Shown piece after piece: positions 43,342-52,467 of a stretch of DNA of 64,000 nucleotides. The notes beneath the pieces are model-generated. The model was not told the origin of the DNA. It searched no databases and saw only the letters and a list, made by a program, of their open reading frames with translations. The DNA comes from Paenibacillus apiarius. GTDB taxonomy: Bacteria > Bacillota > Bacilli > Paenibacillales > Paenibacillaceae. A program made the position numbers and the translations under genes. The stretch's first letter is position 1. Each line of letters begins with the position of its first letter. The stretch is from the NCBI RefSeq assembly GCF_017052585.1, contig NZ_JAFFHZ010000001.1, forward strand, positions 4,526,001 through 4,590,000, written 5' to 3'.

Positions 43342-44595
43342 ATGGATACAATTATATTTGAAGTAGGACTTGCGATCGCGTTAATCGGACTTGTCGGTGT
43401 CATCGCTGCCAAGCTCCGCTTTTCGGTTATCCCATTTTATATCCTTGTTGGAATGGCTGTGGGGCCGCATGCCCCTCACTTTTGGATTTTTGACTTCCGA
43501 TTTATTGAAAGTTCCGTATTTATTGATTTTATGGGCCGGATGGGCGTGCTCTTTCTGCTCTTTTATTTGGGGCTGGAATTTTCGGTCGGGCGACTGATCA
43601 AGTCAGGCAAGTCCATTGTTGTAGGCGGAATTACTTATGTCGCGATCAACTTCGTATCAGGGCTTCTGGTCGGCTGGATCATGGGCTTGCCCCTTCCCGA
43701 AACGCTTGTCATCTGCGGCATTATGACTAGTTCTTCCACGGCCATTGTCGCCAAAGTGCTGGTTGATCTAAAGCGGACTGCCAATCCGGAAACCGAAATC
43801 ATAATGGGCATGATTATGTTTGATGATTTGTTTATCGCCATTCATATGTCCATCTTGTCAGGGCTCGTATTGAGCGGGGCAGCCTCGTTCACGGCCGTGA
43901 TGTTGACATCCTTGTCCGCGCTTGCTTTCATTTTATTGTTTATCATTTTGGGCAGAAAAATCGTGCCTGCCATCGACAAAGTATTGAATGGCAAGTCTTC
44001 TGAATTGTTCCTGCTGCTTGTGTTGGCGTCCCTTTTTCTCATTGCAGGCTTTTCGGAAACGCTGCACGTGGCGGAAGCGATCGGGGCGCTATTGGTCGGG
44101 CTCGTGCTGGCAGAGTCTGCGCATGTGAAACGGATTGAACATCATGTGATGAACTTCCGCGATTTCTTTGGCGCCATGTTTTTCTTCAGCTTCGGCTTGA
44201 CCATCGATCCTTTGTCCTTAGGCGGGGCGATCGGAATGGCTGTCGTGGCCGTCATTCTAACGATTATAGGCAATGTCATCTCCGGCATGTTGGCAGGACG
44301 CGCAGCGGGGATGTCTCCCCGGGCATCTGCCAATATCGGATTCACGCTTGCATCGCGCGGCGAATTCTCCATTATTATGGCGAATATCGGCAAGGCAGGA
44401 GGACTGCTGCCGGTCGTGCAATCTTTTGCGGTAATGTATGTTCTAATTCTCGCTATTTTAGGGCCGCTCATGACTAAAGAGTCAAAAACGATTTATAACT
44501 TCTGCCACAAATGCATACATTTAGGGAAATCGGCCGTACCGCGGAAGAAGAAGCAAGGCAAGCAGCAGGAGAAAAAAACGGAAATAGAGAATTGA
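43342..44595 (+). CDS. khtU: KhtU, CPA2-family K+/H+ antiporter membrane subunit
   Basis: This 417-residue protein starts with ATG behind TTAGGGGGAAAC. It has about twelve hydrophobic segments with the CPA2 signatures: FYILVGMAVGPHAPH, MGVLFLLFYLGLEF, CGIMTSSSTAIVAKVL, MIMFDDLFIAI (paired acidic residues of the ion site), FGAMFFFSFGLTIDP and GFTLASRGEFSIIMA. A basic cytoplasmic tail (PRKKKQGKQQEKK) follows; there is no fused TrkA-N domain, because KhtT supplies regulation in trans. It exports K+ in exchange for protons. A terminator follows at once. Confidence 0.94.
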   Translation: MDTIIFEVGLAIALIGLVGVIAAKLRFSVIPFYILVGMAVGPHAPHFWIFDFRFIESSVFIDFMGRMGVLFLLFYLGLEFSVGRLIKSGKSIVVGGITYVAINFVSGLLVGWIMGLPLPETLVICGIMTSSSTAIVAKVLVDLKRTANPETEIIMGMIMFDDLFIAIHMSILSGLVLSGAASFTAVMLTSLSALAFILLFIILGRKIVPAIDKVLNGKSSELFLLLVLASLFLIAGFSETLHVAEAIGALLVGLVLAESAHVKRIEHHVMNFRDFFGAMFFFSFGLTIDPLSLGGAIGMAVVAVILTIIGNVISGMLAGRAAGMSPRASANIGFTLASRGEFSIIMANIGKAGGLLPVVQSFAVMYVLILAILGPLMTKESKTIYNFCHKCIHLGKSAVPRKKKQGKQQEKKTEIEN

Positions 44596-44614
44596 ATGAC
44601 TTATGAAGGCAAAG

Positions 44615-44646
44615 AAAGCTCCGGAGTGATCCGGGGCTTTTTTTGT
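44615..44646 (+). terminator. Intrinsic terminator after khtU
   Basis: AAAGCTCCGGA and TCCGGGGCTTT form the stem (one G-T pair) around GTGA, followed by TTTTTTG. Confidence 0.92.
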
Positions 44647-44723
44647 ATTTCATTTCTATGACGGGCCGCCATGTGAAATAATGGAGTGAGATCATATCGA
44701 TATGAACCTTCAAGGAAAGAAAA

Positions 44724-44888
44724 ATGAAGTACTATGTCTGTTACAAAAATAGACGAATTTTGGGCCCGCTGACGAAGGAAGAAGCGGTCCAGCAATTGTT
44801 CGAGCTCAGAGGAGCATTTAAGCATTTATATGTCCTTATTGTTGATGAGAACGGGAAAACAGTTGGGCGGATTGGTCGAAAACGTTAA
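44724..44888 (+). CDS. Small hypothetical protein, 54 aa
   Basis: The short frame opens with MKYYVCYKNRRILGPLTKEEA and ends in a basic GRIGRKR tail; ATG follows AAGGAAAGAAAA at good spacing. The sequence is balanced in composition and reads like a compact soluble domain (a GYF_2-like or DUF-type small domain is imaginable from GPLTKEEA, but I cannot confirm it). No partner is evident. It lies alone between the khtU terminator and the convergent MaoC-like gene. Confidence 0.55.
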   Translation: MKYYVCYKNRRILGPLTKEEAVQQLFELRGAFKHLYVLIVDENGKTVGRIGRKR

Positions 44889-44965
44889 GGTCGCGGGTCA
44901 CGTGGCCATGTGTGGAAAGTGATTTGCAGCCAAGTTGAGGGTTACCGGGAGCCGATACCTGCTGA

Positions 44966-45361
44966 TCATGAATTAACTTTTAATTCGTCTCGTATTATTC
45001 CGTGACTCGTCCCTATCAGCACTTCTTTGCCATGTTGATTCCGATAAATTGACTTTAGAGCTACCTTTTTAATTCCTTCCATTTGTTCAACGCTTGTGAG
45101 AGTTACCTCACAGGTAATCGTATCTCCGGTAAAGACAGGTCTTACAAATTCACTAACCATTTCTCTTGCGATGTAATTTAAATCCCCGCCAATTTTAGTT
45201 CCAATGCTTGCAGTAAATAAACCGTGAATCATTAAACGCCCCTTATCATCGCGTTCAACATGATGCTTTCCTTGGTCGCCTGAAAGATGCGCGAATTGCA
45301 AAGTTTCTTCCTCAGTAAAGGTTCTTTCCCAAGTAAAGACATCACCAGCTTTAATGTCCAT
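44966..45361 (-). CDS. MaoC-like hotdog-fold dehydratase/hydratase
   Basis: This 131-residue protein starts with ATG behind AAAAGGAGGAGATAAA. It has the hotdog pattern of MaoC/PhaJ proteins: FTWERTFTEEETLQFAHLSGDQGKHH carries the Asp-x4-His catalytic pair, and RLMIHGLFTASIGTKIG follows. Enzymes of this type hydrate (R)-specific enoyl-CoA or enoyl-ACP; others bind acyl groups without catalysis. The base composition is more AT-rich than neighbouring genes, and it stands alone on the minus strand, so it may be acquired. Substrate unknown. Confidence 0.82.
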   Translation of the reverse strand: MDIKAGDVFTWERTFTEEETLQFAHLSGDQGKHHVERDDKGRLMIHGLFTASIGTKIGGDLNYIAREMVSEFVRPVFTGDTITCEVTLTSVEQMEGIKKVALKSIYRNQHGKEVLIGTSHGIIRDELKVNS

Positions 45362-45767
45362 TTTATCTCCTCCTTTTCAAACTAATATTCATTTTTTACC
45401 TTACCATAAAAATTTAGGGAAATGAATGCTGGTTTGTATTTTCGCAAGAAGGTGATGGACCTGAAACATTGATATAAAAGGAGGTTTTGCAAAAATAAAT
45501 TGGGCGCCCCTTTCGGGACGCCCTCATGGGAGAGGAGAAACCGGACGAAGAGCTTATGGGGAAACGTAAGTCTTCTCCGCGGTTGTCTACGACATTCAAT
45601 GATGTCGATACCTTAATGATTGCCCGTCTGGCGAAAAATATACATGCTTTTCACATTACTCCTTTTATTTTTCGGCCGGCTTCAATAAATCCGCGTCTGA
45701 ATTGACATCCTAACTTTGATTATGGCATGCTTGCCGTATTTCAATTAACTGCAAAAGGAGACTGACC
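45362..45767. other. Intergenic stretch, 406 bp
   Basis: It contains the ribosome site of the leftward MaoC-like gene, a hairpin GGGCG...CGCCC at about 45502-45523 without T-tract, and an open but unsupported 59-codon frame from the ATG at 45526. The last about 150 bp are AT-rich and must hold the promoter of the oxidoreductase gene, but no convincing -35/-10 pair stands out. Confidence 0.4.
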
Positions 45768-46355
45768 ATGAACCATCTCATAGTATACGCCCATCCAAAC
45801 CCGAACAGCTTCAACCATGCTATTCTGGAGACCGTTCAATCCGAGCTTGCCAACCAAGGCCACGAAGTGCGGGTTCGGGATTTATATCAATTGAAATTCA
45901 ACCCGGTGCTGTCCGGGGATGACTTTGCCGCATTTCAACAACACAAACTGCCGCCCGATATTGAAGAAGAGCAGCGGCATATTGCTTGGGCGGAACATAT
46001 CGTCGTTATCTATCCGGTATGGTGGGCCGGGATGCCTGCAATATTAAAGGGATACATCGATAGGGTATTCAGTTATGGGTTTGCGTATAAATACGGGGAA
46101 CAGGGCAATATCGAGCAGCTGCTGAAGGGGAAAGCGGCGCTGCTGGTTTCCACGCACGGAAATTCAGAGGAAAACTATCGTCAGAGCGGGATGTACGAGG
46201 CGATGAAAAAGACATCGGATTACGGTATTTTTGAATTTGTCGGCATGAAGGTGTTGGCGCATTCATTCCCCGCATCCGTGACGACGGTGGACGATGCCGC
46301 GCGTAAAAGCATGCTGGGCGAGGCGCGGCAGTTGCTCAAGGAATTACACGCATAA
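45768..46355 (+). CDS. NAD(P)H oxidoreductase, flavodoxin-like fold (MdaB/KefF/YwrO type)
   Basis: This 195-residue protein starts with ATG behind AAAAGGAGACTGACC. The family signatures are YAHPNPNSFNHAILE (FMN phosphate loop), VVIYPVWWAGMPAILKGYIDRVFSYGFAY (FMN ring site and dimer interface) and LLVSTHGNSEENY. These enzymes reduce quinones or other electrophiles by two electrons with NAD(P)H. KefF-like members also activate K+ efflux antiporters. The khtTU antiporter lies 1.2 kb upstream, but two unrelated genes separate them, so a functional link is only a possibility. Confidence 0.9.
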   Translation: MNHLIVYAHPNPNSFNHAILETVQSELANQGHEVRVRDLYQLKFNPVLSGDDFAAFQQHKLPPDIEEEQRHIAWAEHIVVIYPVWWAGMPAILKGYIDRVFSYGFAYKYGEQGNIEQLLKGKAALLVSTHGNSEENYRQSGMYEAMKKTSDYGIFEFVGMKVLAHSFPASVTTVDDAARKSMLGEARQLLKELHA

Positions 46356-46373
46356 GGAAAAAACCTCTCCTGC

Positions 46374-46409
46374 ACTCTTTCTGGATCAAATTCAGAAAGA
46401 GTTTTTTAT
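46374..46409 (+). terminator. Intrinsic terminator
   Basis: ACTCTTTCTG and CAGAAAGAGT form a perfect 10-bp stem with a 9-nt loop, followed by TTTTT, ending the oxidoreductase gene. Confidence 0.93.
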
Positions 46410-46538
46410 TCGGGAAGCAACAATTTCAATTGCTTTTCCTTTTTCAAAAGGCTAGAAAATATGTTACGATAAACGTCGAAAACATGTCATATATGATGTG
46501 AACAAGCAAAATGCACAGCAAAGAACGGGTGAAGTCAG

Positions 46539-47138
46539 TTGAGAGTGATATCAGGAACGGCAAGAGGCCGCTCGTTGAAGCCGGTGCCGGGCATGGGGAC
46601 GCGTCCGACAACCGATAAAGTGAAAGAGGCGTTGTTCAGTATGATCGGCCCATATTTTGATGGCGGACGTGCGCTGGACTTATTCGCCGGTACAGGCGGA
46701 TTAGGTATTGAAGCGGTCAGCCGCGGAGCGGAAATGGCGATCTTCGTCGACAAAGATCCGAAAGCGGTTGAAGTCGTGCAGCACAATGTGGAGTCTGCCG
46801 GCATGAAGGAACAGTGTGAAGTGTACCGCAACGATGCGCGGCGCGCGATCAAAGCGTTAACGAAGCGCGGCATGCAGTTTCAATTGATTTTTCTGGACCC
46901 TCCTTATCGATTAAAGGATGCGGACGAATTGCTTATGAGCATGTGGAACGGCGGTCTTATCGGGCGCGATGCAACGATTGTGGTGGAACATGACGCCAGA
47001 CACCAGTATCCTTCGTCAATCGGCCCGCTATATGTATGGAAACTGGCAGATTACGGAGAAATCGCATTGACGATGTACAAAGTATCAGACGAAATTCCGA
47101 ATGCACCCCAAGCTCCCCCCCGAATTAAGGAACAATGA
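46539..47138 (+). CDS. rsmD: 16S rRNA (guanine(966)-N(2))-methyltransferase
   Basis: This 199-residue protein starts at TTG, giving the family-typical RVISGTARGRSLKP beginning. S-adenosylmethionine is bound at LDLFAGTGGLGIEAVSRGA, and the N2-guanine methylation motif is FLDPPYRL. It modifies G966 in the P-site region of 16S rRNA. It is followed by coaD, as in most Bacillales. A palindromic repeat lies in the gap to coaD. Confidence 0.95.
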   Translation: MRVISGTARGRSLKPVPGMGTRPTTDKVKEALFSMIGPYFDGGRALDLFAGTGGLGIEAVSRGAEMAIFVDKDPKAVEVVQHNVESAGMKEQCEVYRNDARRAIKALTKRGMQFQLIFLDPPYRLKDADELLMSMWNGGLIGRDATIVVEHDARHQYPSSIGPLYVWKLADYGEIALTMYKVSDEIPNAPQAPPRIKEQ

Positions 47139-47162
47139 ACGACACGGGCAATGCGGGTACAT

Positions 47163-47186
47163 GTTCAAACGGCGTTCTTTTTGAAC
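47163..47186. repeat. Dispersed palindromic repeat, copy 1
   Basis: The arms are GTTCAAACGG and CTTTTTGAAC. It shares the GTTCAAA / TTTTTGAAC pattern with copies at 52833 and 59863. It lies between rsmD and the coaD ribosome site. Confidence 0.7.
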
Positions 47187-47213
47187 GACCTTTAGAAAGG
47201 AGCAGGTGAGCAT

Positions 47214-47723
47214 ATGACAGACATGATAGCGCATCAACCGCGAATTGCGGTATATCCGGGAAGCTTCGATCCGGTAACGCTTGGGCATATAGATATTATT
47301 CAGCGCGCGTCGAAGCAGTTCGACAAGCTTATTGTCGCGGTATTGAACAATTTGAGCAAAAATCCGTTATTCAGCGTTGAGGAAAGAACAGAAATGCTGC
47401 GTCAAGTGACGCGCGGCATGCCGAATGTGGAGATTGACAGCTTTCGCGATCTGCTCGTCAACTATATGGAAGCCAAGCAGGGACATGTCATCGTGCGCGG
47501 CATCCGTTCTGTGACGGATTTTGAATACGAGCTGCAGATGGCGTCCACGAATCAGAAGCTGAATCCACAGGTTGAAACGATATTTATGATGACAAACCCG
47601 AAATTTTCTTATTTAAGCTCCAGCATGGTCAAGGAGATCGCGCGCTTTAGCGGAGATGTAAGTGAAATGGTAACTTCGGAAGTTGAAGCAGCGATGCGAT
47701 TGAAATATAAAGATTTCAAATAA
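47214..47723 (+). CDS. coaD: Phosphopantetheine adenylyltransferase
   Basis: This 169-residue protein starts at ATG behind AAAGGAGCAGGTGAGCAT; an ATG three codons later is possible. The nucleotidyltransferase signature is VYPGSFDPVTLGHIDII, and VRGIRSVTDFEYE and SYLSSSMVKEIARFSGDVS are the substrate-binding and C-terminal ATP motifs. It transfers AMP from ATP to 4'-phosphopantetheine, the penultimate step of coenzyme A synthesis. The many carrier proteins in this window depend on that pathway for their prosthetic arm. It converges with ylbJ, 22 bp away. Confidence 0.97.
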   Translation: MTDMIAHQPRIAVYPGSFDPVTLGHIDIIQRASKQFDKLIVAVLNNLSKNPLFSVEERTEMLRQVTRGMPNVEIDSFRDLLVNYMEAKQGHVIVRGIRSVTDFEYELQMASTNQKLNPQVETIFMMTNPKFSYLSSSMVKEIARFSGDVSEMVTSEVEAAMRLKYKDFK

Positions 47724-47745
47724 GCAAGTGTCAAGGCGCTGGGCC

Positions 47746-49023
47746 TTATCGACGTCTACTGATCTGCCTCAGCACGCGTGAAACCGTGATGAAGCAAATC
47801 AGCAGCAAGCCAAGCCACGGTATGAGCACAAGCGACTGTGACCAGCCTGTATAAGCGGCTAGAGACAGTAACGTGTCGCGCAGCGGAGATGATTCGAGCG
47901 AAGCGCCCGCATGCATCGCGGGAGCGGACAAGCCCGGCACTGTCTCAAACACCGATACTGCTGCATCCGAATCGTGGAACAAGGCTTGCAAAGGCCACCA
48001 TAATACATATGTCAGCAGAAAAGCCGCAACTGCATGGACAATGCGGGAAGCCAAAAAGCGAACGTAACGCAGATCGGTCCCCTTCATCAGGCTGTGCACC
48101 TGCATATGAGCGCTTGCGCCGCTCCATGCGATAACGGCGCCAAGCAGCGCGGTCTGGAATAACGTCGATTGAAATGCTGCCGAGCCAAACGTGTAGGCGC
48201 CCAAATTTACCTCGAGCAGCCCGTTCAGCATGAAGCTGCCGAGCTCCTGCGGAATTGCGATCCGCAGCACTTGGATAATGACCGAAAAAATCATGATATA
48301 TCCGCCAATCATCATGAGCGTCTGCACGGCGGAGGTGACGGCGTCACCGAGCAGCTTGCCGAAGGGCCGTCCATCCTGGCGGTGAGCAAGCTCCATCGCA
48401 TCGAACATGCGGCGGTAGAAGGGCAAATGCTTGGACCGCTGGAGTTCGCTGATGCTAACCGATTCCGGTTCGGAATGAAAAACGTCGGCAGACCGCAATA
48501 TAAACATGGCAACAATTGCGGATGCCCAATGGACGATCGCAATAATGAGGCCTACTTCAGCCTTCTGCACGAAACCGACGCCGACGACGGCAATCATAAA
48601 AATCGGGCTGCTCGCATGAGATAACCCTAACAGTCTCTCCGCTTCGCGGCGGGTGATGGCTTGTTGCTTGCGCAGCCGGATGACGGCCTCCGCACCGGCG
48701 GGATAACCTGCGGTCCAGCCGACAGACCACGCCCAGCCGCCGACACCCGGAAGCCGGAACAATACACGCATTAATGGATCGAGGAGAACGCCCAGCCCAT
48801 GGACGAAGCCATAGGCAAGCAGCATTTCGGATAACACCAAAAAAGGAAGCAGAGCAGGAAAGATAATATCCCACCATACCTTTAGGCCTTGGAGAGAGGC
48901 TTGAAATGCTTGATCGGGATAAGACACGATGCAGAGCACGAGCAGAACTGCCATGCCTCCCATGACAAGCGTAAACAGCGGGTGCTGGGTAACGGACGAG
49001 CGCGATGAGAACATGATGTTCAC
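47746..49023 (-). CDS. ylbJ: Sporulation integral membrane protein YlbJ
   Basis: This 425-residue protein has about eight hydrophobic segments. The nucleoside-recognition/gate-type signatures are visible (FPALLPFLVLSEMLLAYGFVHG in two parts, WTAGYPAGAEAVIRLRKQ, LGLSHASSPIFMIAVVG and GASAHMQVHSLMKGTDL). In Bacillus subtilis YlbJ is expressed under sigma-E and is needed for spore cortex formation. Opposite orientation to its neighbours coaD and ylbL is usual in this neighbourhood. It supports a spore-forming host. Confidence 0.93.
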   Translation of the reverse strand: MNIMFSSRSSVTQHPLFTLVMGGMAVLLVLCIVSYPDQAFQASLQGLKVWWDIIFPALLPFLVLSEMLLAYGFVHGLGVLLDPLMRVLFRLPGVGGWAWSVGWTAGYPAGAEAVIRLRKQQAITRREAERLLGLSHASSPIFMIAVVGVGFVQKAEVGLIIAIVHWASAIVAMFILRSADVFHSEPESVSISELQRSKHLPFYRRMFDAMELAHRQDGRPFGKLLGDAVTSAVQTLMMIGGYIMIFSVIIQVLRIAIPQELGSFMLNGLLEVNLGAYTFGSAAFQSTLFQTALLGAVIAWSGASAHMQVHSLMKGTDLRYVRFLASRIVHAVAAFLLTYVLWWPLQALFHDSDAAVSVFETVPGLSAPAMHAGASLESSPLRDTLLSLAAYTGWSQSLVLIPWLGLLLICFITVSRVLRQISRRR

Positions 49024-49200
49024 CTCTCTTCAGGAAATCGGTTGCGTCAAAAGTGAATAGAACGGATCCTCAAACAGATCGGAAATACGGTTTACTTCAA
49101 CATACTTACGCGACAGGGACGGGCATTAGACCAGGTTTGTACAAAGCCGCGTCTTGCTTGTATGGAATAAAGATGAAAGCAGCAAGGGAGGTAGGGAGCG

Positions 49201-50262
49201 ATGCGAGAAGAGACGATGCAGCATGGCCGCAAGCCGACGCGGCCACGGATGCATGGCTGGAAATGGTTCTTCGCCGGACTCCTCTTCATGTATGTCATGG
49301 TATATATGCCAACGCCTTATGTCATATTTACGCCGGGCAGCGCCGAGGAAGTGAAGCCGATGGTCAACGTGAAGGCGGGAGACGACACCGAGGCAGGAAC
49401 GTTCATGTTGACAACGGTGCGCCGGACATATGCCAATATTGCCCTGTTAGTGTGGAAAGCGTTCGATCCGAATGCTGAATTCGGCAAAAAAGAGGAATCT
49501 CTCCGCGGAAGAACCGAACAGGAGTATGCGACAGAACAAATGTTCAATATGAGTAATTCCCAGCTAGGCGCCGTGTTGGCCGCTTATAACCAACTAAACA
49601 TACCCTACAAGTTGGAGTCGCAAGGCATATATGTCGTCTCCAATGACCCAAAGCTTGCCCATAATGAATTACAGACGAACGACCGCATTATGGAAGTGGA
49701 CGGAGTGAAGGTCAATGAATTCGCTGATTTGCAGCAGGCGCTGCAGGGGCGCAAAGCAGGGGAAACGTTGCAGCTCAAGGTGCAGCGCGGCCAAGAAGAG
49801 AAGTCCGTCAATGCTACGCTGGTTGAAATCCAGGATGGCAATGACCCGAGCAAGAAGCGGGTCGGATTTGGCCTTTATTACGGGGAGAAAAAGGATGCCA
49901 TTCCCGCAGACCGCAATAAAACTGTAACTTTTAAAGAAAGCGATATCGGAGGTCCTTCTGCGGGGCTGATGTTCACGCTGGAGCTGATTAATCGGTTGTC
50001 CCCCGGCGATCTGACCCAAGGCCACCGCATTGCCGGAACCGGAACAATCGATCCGGAAGGCAATGTCGGCCCGATCGGCGGGGTTCGGCATAAAGTTGTA
50101 GCGGCCGATCGGGAACGGTCCGAGCTATTCCTGGTGCCGGAAGGCAACTACGAGGAAGCGCAGGCGAAGCTGAAGAACATGAATACGAAGATGAAGCTCG
50201 TTCCAGTCCGGACGCTGCAGGATGCGCTTCAGGCCATCGAGCAGCTCGGACCGGCGAAGTAG
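49201..50262 (+). CDS. ylbL: YlbL/SepM-type PDZ-domain membrane protease
   Basis: This 353-residue protein starts with ATG behind GGGAGGTAGGGAGCG. One N-terminal transmembrane helix (WFFAGLLFMYVMVYM) anchors an extracytoplasmic part with a PDZ domain (about 130-215: GIYVVSNDPKLAHNELQTND in part, GVKVNEFADLQQAL) and a Lon-type Ser/Lys protease domain (about 240-345: DIGGPSAGLMFTLELI with the catalytic Ser, GPIGGVRHKVVAADRE with the Lys). The Bacillus homologue degrades membrane cell-division proteins, including the SOS inhibitor YneA. A hairpin separates it from convergent tmcAL. Confidence 0.95.
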   Translation: MREETMQHGRKPTRPRMHGWKWFFAGLLFMYVMVYMPTPYVIFTPGSAEEVKPMVNVKAGDDTEAGTFMLTTVRRTYANIALLVWKAFDPNAEFGKKEESLRGRTEQEYATEQMFNMSNSQLGAVLAAYNQLNIPYKLESQGIYVVSNDPKLAHNELQTNDRIMEVDGVKVNEFADLQQALQGRKAGETLQLKVQRGQEEKSVNATLVEIQDGNDPSKKRVGFGLYYGEKKDAIPADRNKTVTFKESDIGGPSAGLMFTLELINRLSPGDLTQGHRIAGTGTIDPEGNVGPIGGVRHKVVAADRERSELFLVPEGNYEEAQAKLKNMNTKMKLVPVRTLQDALQAIEQLGPAK

Positions 50263-50333
50263 CGGTGGGGAATACCGCAAGCAAAGCCAGCGTCACAGCG
50301 CAGGTGACCGGGAAAGCCCGATAAGCAGGCGGG

Positions 50334-50371
50334 AGACAGGCGGTTGGCATAGAAGCCGACCGCCTGTCTTT
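50334..50371. terminator. Bid[27 protein letters not shown] ylbL and tmcAL
   Basis: AGACAGGCGGTTGGC pairs with GCCGACCGCCTGTCT (one G-T pair) around ATAGAA. It lies between convergent stops, with short T/A runs on the outside. Confidence 0.75.
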
Positions 50372-50386
50372 CGTCATGAAGCGCAG

Positions 50387-51682
50387 CTATATCCGGCGCG
50401 GCGCCTCATAGTAGTCCCGAAAGGCGGCGCGCGCATTCCATGGAGTGAAGGCGTTCGCGTACAAGGCGGTTGCGCGCGTGTCGGCCGGTATGCCCGAGAA
50501 CCCGCCGAGGCCGGCATTCTCCCGGCTGACGCTCAAGACGACGGGAAGCTCGGCGGTCTTCTTCATTCGCTTCAGCAGCATTCGGCCGTGATCGCTAAAG
50601 CCAAGCACCCGGATGTATGAAGGGCCTTGCGCAATGGCATCCGGTCCGAAGTGAAACTTGTCGTGATGAAGCAAAATGTGTGCGAGCGTGCGCTGCAATT
50701 TCGTGCGTGTATACCGCTTCGTCTTCAATTCATTCAAAAGCGCTTCGACGCTAGGATCCTTCAAGCGCTGCAGCGCTTGCTTGATGCGGTGCTCCAACCC
50801 TTCCGTCACCTCGAGATGCTGAGCCAGCGCTTCGGGTGATAGCAAATGGAGCTGATACAACAGTTCGCGCACAAAACGCTCCCACCCCATCGGGGCTCTG
50901 CCGCCTGCCATTTCCTGCTCCAATATTTTCAGCGTGGGCTGTGGAATATAAGGGGAGCATGCTTGCACGTTGCCCGTCTCTGCCCACAGGCGGCGAATCG
51001 CCGTAGCGCTCGCAATCGGGTGGTTGGATACGTTCTCATCATGATATCCGGCCTGCCGTCTCCCGATCGTGAAGGGCTCGATGTCGCTCCGCAGCCTGCG
51101 CAATGCAAGCATGTAGTGCAGGCCGAGCGAATTGTTGGGCTCGGCGAGCCAATTCATGCCGCCTCCGGTTGCGGTGTGGGCGGAACGCAGGGATATGCCC
51201 GTATCCGCGGCTTCTGCGCCGCCATCCTCCAGGGCGTGTCCTGCGGCGCAGGCGTAAGCGGCCGGGTAGCTGCGTCCCGCCTTCAGTTCCTCCCGCAAGC
51301 GGCGGGCAAAGCCTATCGGCTCCTTCACAAGCGCGGCGGCCGCTTGCTCGAGCGGACGCAAGTCGCCTTGCTCGCTGCCGAAGCAGAGCGCATCGACGAC
51401 CCCGGTCGCCTGCAGCGTCGCCACAGAGCCATAGGCGAACCACTCGGCGGGTTGAACGGCGTATGCGATCGGCAGCTCCAGCACGAGATCGACGCCGCCC
51501 GCGAGCGCCATGTCCGTGCGCGCCCATTTGTCCGCCAGCGCCGGTTCGCCGCGCTGCAGAAAATGACCGCTCATGACGGCGACCGCCGCATCGGCGCCTG
51601 CACATTTTTTGGATTGTTGGAGATGATATAAATGACCATTGTGCATCGGGTTGTATTCCACGATAATTCCGACGGTTCTCAT
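50387..51682 (-). CDS. tmcAL: tRNA(Met) cytidine acetate ligase (YlbM)
   Basis: This 431-residue protein starts with VGIIVEYNPMHNGHLYHLQQSK, the nucleotidyltransferase HxGH motif of TmcAL. LELPIAYAVQPAEWFAYGSV (in two parts) and NVSNHPIASATAIR are further conserved blocks. The enzyme activates acetate with ATP and acetylates cytidine 34 of elongator tRNA-Met, improving decoding accuracy. It lies in its usual place between ylbL and ylbN, on the opposite strand. A frame of similar length on the plus strand here is only its shadow. Confidence 0.95.
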   Translation of the reverse strand: MRTVGIIVEYNPMHNGHLYHLQQSKKCAGADAAVAVMSGHFLQRGEPALADKWARTDMALAGGVDLVLELPIAYAVQPAEWFAYGSVATLQATGVVDALCFGSEQGDLRPLEQAAAALVKEPIGFARRLREELKAGRSYPAAYACAAGHALEDGGAEAADTGISLRSAHTATGGGMNWLAEPNNSLGLHYMLALRRLRSDIEPFTIGRRQAGYHDENVSNHPIASATAIRRLWAETGNVQACSPYIPQPTLKILEQEMAGGRAPMGWERFVRELLYQLHLLSPEALAQHLEVTEGLEHRIKQALQRLKDPSVEALLNELKTKRYTRTKLQRTLAHILLHHDKFHFGPDAIAQGPSYIRVLGFSDHGRMLLKRMKKTAELPVVLSVSRENAGLGGFSGIPADTRATALYANAFTPWNARAAFRDYYEAPRRI

Positions 51683-51845
51683 TCACGTCTCTTCCTTTCA
51701 GGCGCGGAATGCGGTAATATGGTATGTCAATGGATGATTTTCACGGCAATTCGTTCGCGGTATCAATCAAATCATACCATGGATTAATGAATTTCAATAG
51801 AAACGGATCTTGTCCTGTCCCTGAGAAACTGTCAAACGAATTTGG

Positions 51846-51875
51846 TTGACAAAGCATGACGTTAATCGCTATAAT
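51846..51875 (+). promoter_or_regulatory. Sigma-A promoter of ylbN-rpmF
   Basis: TTGACA (51846-51851) and TATAAT (51870-51875) are both perfect consensus hexamers, 18 bp apart, about 30 bp before the ylbN start. Confidence 0.85.
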
Positions 51876-51903
51876 TAATTTTGTTTGTTTGGAGTGATGA
51901 TAT

Positions 51904-52419
51904 ATGGAATTTCATTATCGTGACGTTGCCGTAAAAGGAGAGGAAGCGCAGATTCATTCAGCGTTTGCAGCTGACGACATTGTGCGGAATCGCAATGACG
52001 TTTCCATCTCGAAGCCGGTTGATGTCGATTTGACGGTGAAAGCGGAAGGCGACGGAAGTGTTGGCGTGCATGGTCAACTGACCGCTACGCTGGAACTTGT
52101 ATGCTCTCGTTGCTTAAAGTCGTTTACCGACACATATGTCATTCCGTTTGATGAGCAATTTAAGCTGACGGACTCTACTGATCTTCCTGCGGAAGGCGAG
52201 GAGGACGATGTCATTTCGGTGACGGAGAACCTTGTCGACTTACAGCCTTATGTGGAAGAGGCGCTCTTTGTCAATTTGCCGTTCGCGCCGTTATGCGCCG
52301 ACACGTGCAAGGGGCTGTGCCCGACATGCGGCACGAACCGCAACGAGCAATCTTGCGATTGCCGGAATGAGCGCATCGACCCGAGACTCGCGGGGTTACA
52401 AGATTTCTTTAAGAAATAA
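51904..52419 (+). CDS. ylbN: DUF177/YceD-family protein YlbN
   Basis: This 171-residue acidic protein has two cysteine pairs (LVCSRCLKSF and CPTCGTN) plus CADTC and CDC near the C terminus, suggesting bound zinc. It ends with the family-typical RIDPRLAGLQDFF. It forms an operon with rpmF 48 nt downstream, a linkage kept across bacteria. In plants and bacteria YceD-type proteins are tied to 23S rRNA accumulation or ribosome assembly, but the exact biochemical role is not settled. Confidence 0.92.
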   Translation: MEFHYRDVAVKGEEAQIHSAFAADDIVRNRNDVSISKPVDVDLTVKAEGDGSVGVHGQLTATLELVCSRCLKSFTDTYVIPFDEQFKLTDSTDLPAEGEEDDVISVTENLVDLQPYVEEALFVNLPFAPLCADTCKGLCPTCGTNRNEQSCDCRNERIDPRLAGLQDFFKK

Positions 52420-52467
52420 ACAGCTGACAGTAGAAGCAACACGTAACTTGGGTAAGGAGGTGTAAAC

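Noticed and set aside
45526..45705. 59-codon frame in the gap before the flavoprotein gene
   Set aside because: No ribosome site, no family resemblance and no codon bias; described only as part of the intergenic stretch.
50846..51631. Plus-strand frame of 261 codons opposite tmcAL
   Set aside because: It is the shadow of tmcAL, whose motifs are unambiguous on the minus strand.
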